NCBI GenBank assembly: GCA_963834705.1
Contig: CAWICV010000004.1
Location: 186,001-250,000 of the forward strand
Direction of reading: 5' to 3'
Length of the DNA stretch: 64,000 nt
Origin: RYN-230 sp963834705
GTDB lineage: Bacteria; Actinomycetota; Actinomycetes; Streptosporangiales; Streptosporangiaceae
Below, piece after piece: positions 57,720 to 64,000 of this stretch; position 1 is the stretch's first letter, and each line of letters begins with the position of its first letter. The position numbers and the translations under genes are program-made. The notes below the pieces were generated by a model. The model was given only the letters and a program-made list of their open reading frames with translations. It was not told the DNA's origin and searched no databases.

Positions 57720-58469
57720 ATGACCAGTGCGGATGCGCCGAGCCAATCAGGCCGCAGCGAGTCCCTCAGCCTACGGCAGGTGACGATCCTCGAGTACATC
57801 CGGGAATCCGTGCAGCGCCGCGGCTATCCGCCCTCGCTGCGTGAGATCGCCCAGGCGGTCGGCCTGTCCAGCCAGTCCACGGTGTCCTACCACCTATCGG
57901 CATTAGTGAAAAAGGGCTATCTGAGCCGGGGGCGGGGATTGCCACGCACCACGGTGGAACTGCCAGCCGGGCAGGGGGCGGCACCGCCATCTCTCGCCGC
58001 AGCGGACACGCCCCTCGCTGAGCCGGCGGGCACTGCCCCCGCTGAGCCGGGCACCGCGCCCGTCCCGGCCGACCTGGACCGCCCGGTCCCGGTGCCGCTG
58101 ATCGGCCGGATCGCGGCTGGTGTGCCGATCACCGCGCAGCAGGAGGTGGAGGACACTTTCCTGCTGCCGCGCAAGATCGTCGGCCACGGCACCCTGTTCA
58201 TGCTCCGGGTAGCCGGCGACTCCATGATCAACGCGGGCATCACCGACGGCGACTACGTGATCATCCGGCAGCAGGAGAAGGTGTTCAGCGGGGACATCGT
58301 GGCCGCGCTGATCGAGGGCATCGAGCACGAGGCCACGGTCAAGACGTTCCAGCGCGCCGAGGACGGCAAGTGCTGGCTGATGGCGCACAACCCGGCCTAC
58401 CCGCCGATCCGGGGCGACAGCGCGGAGATCATGGGCAAGGTCGTCGCGGTGCTCCGCCGCACGGTTTAG
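57720..58469 (+). CDS. lexA: LexA repressor (SOS regulator), divergent
   Basis: 249 residues from ATG 57720; in-frame ATGs at 57642 and 57672 are alternatives. N-terminal winged HTH: RQVTILEYIRESVQRRGYPPSLREIAQAVGLSSQSTVSYHLSALVKKGYLSRG. Linker rich in Ala/Pro. C-terminal S24 peptidase: cleavage dyad A133-G134 (RIAAGVPI), catalytic Ser168 in VAGDSMINAGI, Lys208 in EATVKTF. So RecA-stimulated self-cleavage should work. HTH and linker differ from the housekeeping LexA I recall from streptomycetes, so it may be a second LexA. A hairpin terminator follows. Confidence 0.93.
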   Translation: MTSADAPSQSGRSESLSLRQVTILEYIRESVQRRGYPPSLREIAQAVGLSSQSTVSYHLSALVKKGYLSRGRGLPRTTVELPAGQGAAPPSLAAADTPLAEPAGTAPAEPGTAPVPADLDRPVPVPLIGRIAAGVPITAQQEVEDTFLLPRKIVGHGTLFMLRVAGDSMINAGITDGDYVIIRQQEKVFSGDIVAALIEGIEHEATVKTFQRAEDGKCWLMAHNPAYPPIRGDSAEIMGKVVAVLRRTV

Positions 58470-58479
58470 ACCGGGCTCA

Positions 58480-58496
58480 ACCCCGCCAGCCGGGGT
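58480..58496 (+). terminator. Terminator after lexA
   Basis: ACCCCG-CCAGC-CGGGGT hairpin followed by TCTCTTCCT, 11 bp past the lexA stop. Confidence 0.5.
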
Positions 58497-58604
58497 CTCT
58501 TCCTATCCGGGGTGAACGGCCGCATATCTGGGTGATCGGCCGCGCTGAGCTGGGCACGATGCTTGGGGTAACCCGCGTGGACGATGGCAAGGGAAGGTGT
58601 CCAG

Positions 58605-58934
58605 ATGGGCGATGACAGCAAGGTCCACCAGTACGAGCGCGTCGTGGTCAGCGGTGAAGGCGCAACGGCCCGGGAGATCCGCATCTACGGCCAGGAGGGC
58701 CGGCTGATCCTTGAGGGCTGGCAGGTTGCCGACGACAGCGGTCAGACGGCCTGGATCAGCGAAGCCGGCGCCATCGCCGTCTTCGGCCAGCCGCTGCATC
58801 CAGGTGAGACGACGGAGGCCGGTCCGCTGTGGCTCTTCGAGAACTTCTCCGAAGTCAAAGAGATGGGCTCCTGTTCACCACCGTTCATGGCTGATGTCGC
58901 CAGATCACTCGGCGAGCGGTACGACCCCGCTTAG
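58605..58934 (+). CDS. Hypothetical protein heading the SDR-DUF417 operon
   Basis: 109 residues from ATG 58605 (AGGGAAGG upstream; ATG 58584 possible). No signal or membrane segment. VHQYERVVVSGEGATAREIRIYGQEGRLILEGWQVADDSG suggests a beta-rich start, and ENFSEVKEMGSCSPPFMADVARSLGERYDPA a helical end. I do not recognise it. The SDR gene follows 8 bp later, so it is probably cotranscribed. Confidence 0.78.
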   Translation: MGDDSKVHQYERVVVSGEGATAREIRIYGQEGRLILEGWQVADDSGQTAWISEAGAIAVFGQPLHPGETTEAGPLWLFENFSEVKEMGSCSPPFMADVARSLGERYDPA

Positions 58935-58942
58935 GAGGAGAT

Positions 58943-59689
58943 ATGAGGCTCACAGTGATCGGCGGGACCGGGCTGATCGGCTCACAGGTGGTCGAGAAGC
59001 TGACCGCAGCTGGCCACCAGGCCGTGCCCGCGGCACTGTCCACCGGCCTGGATCTGATCACGGGCAAGGGACTGGACCAGGCGCTGGAAGGCGCCGAGGT
59101 CGTGGTCAACGTGGCGAACTCGCCGACATTCGACGAAGCCTCCGTGGACTTCTTCCGGACCGCCATGAACAACCTGCTGGCCGCCGGGGAACGTGCTGGT
59201 GTTGGGTATCAGGTGATCCTCTCGATCGTGGGCGTGGACCAGGTGCCCCAGCTGGTCTACTACCGGGCCAAGACCCTGCAGGAGGATCTGCTCCGCCAGG
59301 GGCCCACGGCGTACTCCATCGTGCGCGCCACCCAGTTCTTCGAATTCATGGACACACTCGTGACCGAGACTTCTGATGACGCCACCGTCCGCCTGCCCGC
59401 TACCCGTGTTCAGCCGATCGCCGCCGCCGATGTCGCGGATGCGGTCGTCAACGTCTGCACCGGGCCCCCACTGCGCGGCATCCGGAACTTTGCCGGCCCG
59501 GATGTCTTCCCCCTCGACGAACTCGGCCGGCTCACCCTGGCGGCACAGCACGACGACCGGACCGTGATCACCGACGACAAGGCCGGCACCTTCGGGGGCG
59601 TCACCGGCGACGTGCTTATCGCAGGCCCGGACGCCCACCTGGCACCGACGCACTACCAGGACTGGATCCAGAGGCGATCAGGGAGATAG
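58943..59689 (+). CDS. Atypical SDR, NAD(P)H-binding, paralogue 2
   Basis: 248 residues, ATG after AGGAGG. Glycine motif LTVIGGTGLIGSQVVEKL, LDLITGKGLDQALEGAEVVVNVANSPT, VILSIVGVDQVPQLVYYRAKTLQEDLL, IVRATQFFEFMDTLV, RLPATRVQPIAAADVADAVVNV. Colinear with the product of 45102-45866. Its placement before a DUF417 membrane protein suggests redox or reactive-species handling (inference). The DUF417 gene starts 2 bp after its stop. Confidence 0.92.
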   Translation: MRLTVIGGTGLIGSQVVEKLTAAGHQAVPAALSTGLDLITGKGLDQALEGAEVVVNVANSPTFDEASVDFFRTAMNNLLAAGERAGVGYQVILSIVGVDQVPQLVYYRAKTLQEDLLRQGPTAYSIVRATQFFEFMDTLVTETSDDATVRLPATRVQPIAAADVADAVVNVCTGPPLRGIRNFAGPDVFPLDELGRLTLAAQHDDRTVITDDKAGTFGGVTGDVLIAGPDAHLAPTHYQDWIQRRSGR

Positions 59690-59691
59690 AT

Positions 59692-60171
59692 GTGGACACA
59701 CGGCACACACCGGTGAGCGGCCTGGCGGCCGCGGGATCCTCGGTCATGCGCTACGGGCTGGTGACGACCCTGGTGTGGATCGGGGCGCTGAAGTTCACCG
59801 ACTACGAAGTCCAGAACGCCGAGGTCCTGGTTACCGCGAGCCCGCTGACCTCACGGCTGCGCAAGAAGCTGGGCGCAAAGAAGCTCGGCTGGCTCGTCGG
59901 GGTCACGCAGCTGACCCTGGGCTCTTTGATCGCGGCCAAGCCGGTCGCGCCCCGGGCCTCGGCGGTGGGCAGCCTCGGGGCCGCGGGGATGATGGTTAGC
60001 ACGCTCAGCTTCCTGGTCACGACGCCGGAAGCGTGGCGGGAGGGGCCGGGTGGGATACGGCAGCTGTCCGTGCTGGGCGAGGCCCTGCTCAAAGACACCG
60101 TGCTCCTCGGCGCCGCCATTGTGACGGCCGCTGAGTCGCTGCAAGCCGCTCGCACCGGTAACCGGCCGTAG
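59692..60171 (+). CDS. DUF417 (RclC/YkgB-like) membrane protein
   Basis: 159 residues, GTG start. MRYGLVTTLVWIGALKFTDYEVQNAEVLVTASPLTSRL is the DUF417 signature; about four membrane segments (LVTTLVWIGALKF, GWLVGVTQLTLGSLIAA, LGAAGMMVSTLSFLVTT, DTVLLGAAIVTAAESL). In E. coli, RclC is linked to reactive-chlorine resistance; by analogy this operon with an SDR may protect against oxidants. That is inference. Confidence 0.9.
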   Translation: MDTRHTPVSGLAAAGSSVMRYGLVTTLVWIGALKFTDYEVQNAEVLVTASPLTSRLRKKLGAKKLGWLVGVTQLTLGSLIAAKPVAPRASAVGSLGAAGMMVSTLSFLVTTPEAWREGPGGIRQLSVLGEALLKDTVLLGAAIVTAAESLQAARTGNRP

Positions 60172-60187
60172 CGCGCTTGCGGAGTGG

Positions 60188-60979
60188 TCAGCCCACCTCG
60201 TGCAGGTCATGGAGGGCCAGGAATTTCCCGATCATGGCATTTACCTGGCCCGGCACTTCGAGTTGGTTGAAGTGACCGGACCCGACCGTCTGGCCAATCG
60301 CGATCTCGCGATAGGCGGCGCGCAGGCCGGCCGCGGAATTGGCCGGATGGGCCGAGCCGATCGACAGCACCGGCACGGTGGCCTGGCTTAGCGCGCTCAC
60401 CCCGTCGAACTCGCCCATGGCCAGCAGCACGGCGGCCGCGATCCCCGGGTCGCCCGCCGGGAAGGTCGCGATGATCTCGTCCCGGCGGACCGTGTCGGTA
60501 GGCAGGAAGAACCCCCGGGCGAACGAGGTCCGCCAGGATCGGTCGGCGTCGGCGCGGACCGCGTCCACCGACTCACGGAAGAACGCCTTGGCCGGCTCGT
60601 TGCTGATCGGCGCCGGGTCCACCATGACCAGCGCGCTGAGCACGCCCGGCCGGGCGGCGCAGGACAGCCCGATCAGCGCGCCCAGGCTGTGCCCGATCAG
60701 CACGGGGCGGCGGAGCCCGGCCACGTCCGTGACGGCGAGCACGTCGTCGGCCAGCACATCGACGTCGTAGCAGGCAGCCGCCGGGCCGGGCCGGCCGCTC
60801 TCGCCGTGCCCGCGCAGGTCCAGGGCCAGCACGGTGTGACCGGGCTCGAAGAACTCGATCTGCGGCGCGAGATACGACCGGTCGCAGCCCCAGCCGTGCA
60901 CGAAGACGATCGGCGGGTCACCGCCGCCCGCGACGTCATAGGCCAGGCTGATGCCGGACACCTCGGTGCACGAGGCCAT
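60188..60979 (-). CDS. Alpha/beta hydrolase
   Basis: 263 residues from ATG 60979 (AGGGGGTGGGAC upstream). Oxyanion hole FVHGWGCDRSY, LALDLRGHGESGRPG, nucleophile Ser in LIGHSLGALIGLS, Asp candidate in SGLRAAYREI region and His in GSGHFNQLEVPGQV. Typical haloperoxidase/esterase-like fold; substrate unknown. Convergent with the DUF417 gene (16-bp gap). Confidence 0.93.
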   Translation of the reverse strand: MASCTEVSGISLAYDVAGGGDPPIVFVHGWGCDRSYLAPQIEFFEPGHTVLALDLRGHGESGRPGPAAACYDVDVLADDVLAVTDVAGLRRPVLIGHSLGALIGLSCAARPGVLSALVMVDPAPISNEPAKAFFRESVDAVRADADRSWRTSFARGFFLPTDTVRRDEIIATFPAGDPGIAAAVLLAMGEFDGVSALSQATVPVLSIGSAHPANSAAGLRAAYREIAIGQTVGSGHFNQLEVPGQVNAMIGKFLALHDLHEVG

Positions 60980-61004
60980 GTCCCACCCCCTGGCCGCCCA
61001 TGAT

Positions 61005-61043
61005 GCCAGCCCGCAGTGCCAGCCCGCAGTGCCAGCCCGCAGT
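61005..61043 (+). repeat. 13-bp tandem repeat
   Basis: Three exact copies of GCCAGCCCGCAGT in the gap 60980-61230. In the same gap, a minus-strand frame (61203 down to a stop at 61045) reads SLVVAAGAALATAAVARLTA followed by SASVVVPGDRGTPRIVNSKL, looking like the tail of a small membrane protein, but it has no start codon. Confidence 0.7.
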
Positions 61044-61230
61044 GTCAGCTCAGCTTGGAGTTGACGATCCGCGGGGTGCCCCGGTCGCCGGGCACCACGA
61101 CGGACGCGCTCGCCGTCAGCCGTGCCACGGCCGCGGTCGCGAGCGCGGCCCCGGCCGCAACTACCAGTGAGAACGGCCGAAACCAGCCAAGGTCCGTATG
61201 GCGCTACCTGGTAAACGGTGATGTTCCTGG

Positions 61231-62037
61231 TCAGAGGGGTAAATGAGCTGGCCGGTAACCGATCAGCGCGGTGACGTGAACCTGCTCGGTGAACCGGGTG
61301 GCGCCGCCGACCGCGTCCCGGATGTGCGCGGCGAACGCCTCGCGGCGTTCCGGCGGCGGTAGCAGACGCGGGGGCATAGCTGAGTACAGGCCGCCGATCA
61401 GCGCCGTGAAATCCAGCTCGCTGGGGTAATCGATGGACCGCTGGTGCACGCCGGTGTATCCGGCGGCGATCAGCCCGGACTGGTAGGCCTGCCGGGCCGG
61501 GGCGTCGGTGCCGCAGCAGGACTCCAGCCGGACGTCGAGCCATTCCTCCAGGCCGCGGCGCACCTCCCGGGACCACGGCACCGGCTGCTGCCACAACGGG
61601 GTCCCGTTAGCGATGATGGCCAGGCCGCCGCCCGGCCGGAGCGCCCCGCGGGCCGCCGCGAACAGCTCCGGGGCGGAGGTCAGGTGGATCGCGTTGGCGA
61701 TGGTGACCGCGGCCAGCGCGGGCGCGCCGAGCAGCCCGGCCGCCCCCGGAAGGTCGCGGTCGGTGCCTTCGACCCAGGTCACGTTGGTCACGCCCTGCTC
61801 CGCGGCCGCCTGCCGGCCCAGCACGAGCATGTCCGGTTCCGGGTCGATCCCGGCTACCGCCCGGACCTGCCGGGCCAGCGGGAGGGTCAGCTGCCCGGTG
61901 CCGCAGCCGACATCGGCCAGCACATCGGCCGGCCCGAGCCGGAGCGCCCTGGCCAGCAGCCCGGTGAAGGCCGCCGGGTAGCCGCGCCGGAAGCGGGCGT
62001 AGAACGCCGCCGTCTCCCCACCGAACTCCCCTGCCAC
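61231..62037 (-). CDS. Class I SAM-dependent methyltransferase
   Basis: 268 residues from ATG 62037. Motif I VLADVGCGTGQLTLPLA, acidic motif VAGIDPEPDMLVLG, then NVTWVEGTDRDLPG and LAAVTIANAIHLTSA. Ubiquinone/menaquinone-methyltransferase-like small-molecule MTase. The N-terminal FGGETAAFYARFRRGYP is typical of this group. Acceptor unknown. Divergent from the two-component genes. Confidence 0.93.
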   Translation of the reverse strand: MAGEFGGETAAFYARFRRGYPAAFTGLLARALRLGPADVLADVGCGTGQLTLPLARQVRAVAGIDPEPDMLVLGRQAAAEQGVTNVTWVEGTDRDLPGAAGLLGAPALAAVTIANAIHLTSAPELFAAARGALRPGGGLAIIANGTPLWQQPVPWSREVRRGLEEWLDVRLESCCGTDAPARQAYQSGLIAAGYTGVHQRSIDYPSELDFTALIGGLYSAMPPRLLPPPERREAFAAHIRDAVGGATRFTEQVHVTALIGYRPAHLPL

Positions 62038-62177
62038 CAGGCCAGCGTCCCCGCTGCTGGCCCGCCTGGCCAGCCGGTTCCGCGCACAGCGTTACCGCGG
62101 CCCGCACCAGGTAGGTATTTACCAACTCCCGATCTGGGGAGCCCGGCCCATGGTGCCGCCCCTGCCGCAGGGCCAGC

Positions 62178-63263
62178 ATGGGTGCCATGGACATCGTGCT
62201 GAACGCCCTCGCCCGCCGGGGGCGCGTCCTCGGCTGGGGTGCGCTGTTGCCACTCGTCATGCTCGTGACCACCGTGTACTGGGGTGTCCGCCCGTGGACC
62301 GTGCTGCTGATCGCGGTCGCGGGGTCCGTCGCGGTGCTGGCGCCATCGGTCGCGGCCGGCCTGGCGGCTATCACGCTGATTGGCTTCGCTTCCTGTGCTT
62401 TCGCGCTGTACCTGCGAGCCAGCACGATGCCGCCCGGCTCACCCACGTTGCGCCAGTACCCGCTGCACTCGCTGGTCTTCGGGGCCGGCCTGCCGCACGC
62501 CGTCGACCTGACGGCCGGACTGGTCATGCTGGCCTGCGGCGTGTGGCTGGTGCCGCGCACGATCGGCGGGCGTGCCGCGCTGGCCCGTCGCAACCGCGAG
62601 CTGATCGGCCGGGTCCGGCGGCTCACCGTGGCCCGGGTGGACGCGGTGGACATCGCGGCCGCGGAACTGCGCCGGGTGGAACGGGACCTGCACGACGGCG
62701 CGCAGGCCCGGCTGATCGCGCTGGGCATCTCGCTGCGCGCCATCGAGCGGCTGATCCGGACCGATCCAGACGCGGCCGTGGTGCTGACCACCGAGTCGCG
62801 GCACAACTCGGCCCGGGCGCTGGCCGAACTGCGCGCCCTGGTCAGCGGGATCAATCCACCGGTGCTGGCGGAACGCGGCCTCGGCGATGCGCTGCGCGCC
62901 CTGGCGCTGGACTTCCCGGTGGCCACTACGACCGACATCGACCTGCCCGCGTGGCTGCCCGCACCGGTCCAGGCGGCCGCGTACTTCGCGGCGGCCGAGG
63001 CGCTGGCCAACGCGGCCAAGCACGCGGGCGCACGCAGCGTGCACATCCGTGCGGCGTACTCGGCGGGTGCGCTGCGCATCGAGGTGACTGACGACGGCGC
63101 GGGCGGCGCGGACCCGGCCCACGGCAGCGGATTGCGCGGCGTCGAGCGGCGGCTCAGTACATTCGACGGTGTGCTGGCGGTCAGCAGTCCGCCGGGCGGC
63201 CCCACCATCGTCGCCATCGAGGTGCCGTGCGCGTTGTCATCGCCGAAGACCTCTTCCTGCTGA
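62178..63263 (+). CDS. NarL-type sensor histidine kinase
   Basis: 361 residues. Four or more hydrophobic segments in the first 130 residues (LLPLVMLVTTVYWGV, VLLIAVAGSVAVLAP, LAAITLIGFASCAFALYL, VDLTAGLVMLACGVWLV), with no large sensor domain. HisKA_3 DHp: LRRVERDLHDGAQARLIALG with His172. HATPase: AEALANAAKHAGA, EVTDDGAGGADP and GSGLRGVERRL. It overlaps the regulator gene by 37 bp, so the two are coupled. Probably an intramembrane-sensing kinase for envelope stress. Confidence 0.94.
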   Translation: MGAMDIVLNALARRGRVLGWGALLPLVMLVTTVYWGVRPWTVLLIAVAGSVAVLAPSVAAGLAAITLIGFASCAFALYLRASTMPPGSPTLRQYPLHSLVFGAGLPHAVDLTAGLVMLACGVWLVPRTIGGRAALARRNRELIGRVRRLTVARVDAVDIAAAELRRVERDLHDGAQARLIALGISLRAIERLIRTDPDAAVVLTTESRHNSARALAELRALVSGINPPVLAERGLGDALRALALDFPVATTTDIDLPAWLPAPVQAAAYFAAAEALANAAKHAGARSVHIRAAYSAGALRIEVTDDGAGGADPAHGSGLRGVERRLSTFDGVLAVSSPPGGPTIVAIEVPCALSSPKTSSC

Positions 63264-63871
63264 GGGAGGGGCTGGCCAGCCTGCTCACGGGGCACGGTTT
63301 CGAGGTCGCCGAGGCGGTCGGCGACGGGCCGTCGCTACTCCGCGCGCTGCTCGAGCACCGTCCGGACGTGGCCATCGTCAACGTCCGGCTGCCGCCCGCC
63401 TACTCCGATGAGGGCCTGCGGGCCGCGCTCGACGCCCGGCGCCAGGTGCCCGGGCTGCCCGTGCTCATCCTCTCCACTCACGTGGAGCGGCTGTATGCCC
63501 GCGAACTGCTGGCCGATCAGGCGGGCGGCGTCGGCTACCTGCTCAAGGACCGGGTGTTCACCGATGAGCAGTTCACTGACGCGATGCGCACGGTGGCCCG
63601 GGGCGGCACGGTGATGGATCCCGAGGTGGTGGCGAAACTGCTGGCCCGCCGGTCCAACCAGCCGCCGGTGACCCGGCTCAGCCCGCGGGAACGTGACGTG
63701 CTCGCGCTGCTGGCTGAGGGCCGGTCGAACATCGCGATCGCGCAGCGCCTGGTTATCTCGGAGAAGGCGGTGAGCAAGCACTGCACCAGCATCTTCGGCA
63801 AGCTGGAGCTGCCGCCGTCCGAAGACGACAATCGGCGCGTGCTGGCCGTGCTCGCCTACCTGGACCGCTGA
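63227..63871 (+). CDS. NarL/LuxR-type response regulator lacking the phospho-acceptor Asp
   Basis: 214 residues from GTG 63227, inside the kinase gene end. The receiver begins VVIAEDLFLLREGLASLL. At the site where relatives read DVRMPP it has IVNVRLPP: Asn52 (codon AAC 63380-63382) replaces the phospho-acceptor Asp. The acidic pocket (ED) and Lys in YLLKDRVF remain. C-terminal LuxR HTH: LSPRERDVLALLAEGRSN, SEKAVSKHCTSIFGKLEL. So it either works without phosphorylation or mimics one state. A hairpin follows the stop. Confidence 0.94.
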   Translation: MRVVIAEDLFLLREGLASLLTGHGFEVAEAVGDGPSLLRALLEHRPDVAIVNVRLPPAYSDEGLRAALDARRQVPGLPVLILSTHVERLYARELLADQAGGVGYLLKDRVFTDEQFTDAMRTVARGGTVMDPEVVAKLLARRSNQPPVTRLSPRERDVLALLAEGRSNIAIAQRLVISEKAVSKHCTSIFGKLELPPSEDDNRRVLAVLAYLDR

Positions 63872-63888
63872 CCGGCGCGACGCGCCGG
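63872..63888 (+). terminator. Palindromic terminator after the response regulator
   Basis: CCGGCGCG-A-CGCGCCGG is a perfect 17-bp palindrome directly after the TGA. The last 112 bases of the window hold further G/C dyads and no gene I can support. Confidence 0.55.
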
Positions 63889-64000
63889 AACGGCCCGGTT
63901 ACCGGTTTCGGCCGTCCTTACCAGGGATGATGGACACATCAATGGCCCCGTCCGGGGATGTACGAATAATTCCCGGGGCACCATAGGGGTGACGGAACGG

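Overview
The window is a very GC-rich chromosomal segment from a filamentous-type actinomycete (Actinomycetota). Supporting signs are GTG/TTG starts, an F420-type luciferase-like oxidoreductase, a DUF574 methyltransferase, a DUF664/DinB protein of the mycothiol-linked type, a bacterial Ku protein, a LAL-type LuxR regulator and an actinobacterial LexA. A Streptosporangiales-like origin is plausible but cannot be fixed from sequence reading alone. No tRNA, rRNA, CRISPR array, transposase or phage structural gene was seen.

Layout: 1-9000 holds housekeeping and accessory enzymes: acyl-ACP thioesterase (cut by the left edge), gnd, a beta-lactamase-fold lipoprotein, a Rieske oxygenase, a Cys-rich mini-protein, Ku, an F420-type oxidoreductase, a HAD phosphatase and a MerR-thioredoxin operon. 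9053-16217 is the most striking locus. A protein fusing a sugar-type ABC ATPase, a GAF-like domain and a histidine kinase overlaps an OmpR-type response regulator, and both lie directly upstream of a xylose/ribose-type ABC importer (binding lipoprotein, separate ATPase, permease). 16531-18932 is a TetR-DHA2 efflux operon. 19021-27764 holds an aldo/keto reductase, a MmcQ/YjbR protein, two exported paralogues, a frameshifted LAL regulator, a TauE/SafE permease and an MFS exporter.

28258-33444 is a three-gene envelope cluster: a coiled-coil membrane protein, a secreted multidomain cell-wall hydrolase and a second membrane protein. An imperfect LexA-like site lies upstream. 33555-45866 includes a DUF574 methyltransferase, YciI, GNAT, DUF1203 and SdpI proteins, a serpin remnant beside a secreted trypsin-like protease, a spermidine-synthase-like enzyme, a minisatellite, an MBL hydrolase, a TetM/OtrA-like ribosomal-protection GTPase and an ankyrin protein with a ribosome-site-masking hairpin. 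46029-51105 has a sacsin-like GHKL ATPase, a GNAT and a MocR regulator. 51163-60979 holds a DMT transporter, several small enzymes, LexA and an SDR-DUF417 operon. The right end has a methyltransferase and a NarL-type two-component pair whose receiver lacks the phospho-acceptor Asp.

Three themes cut across the window. Several conserved genes carry one-base frameshifts (about 24157, 48685, 54541 and 57430, plus a possible pair in the protease at 37286-38446), so either sequence indels or gene decay must be considered. Short tandem repeats have expanded both between genes and inside coding regions. Two dispersed repeats, a 46-bp covarying palindrome and a 16-bp motif, are not explained by any gene.
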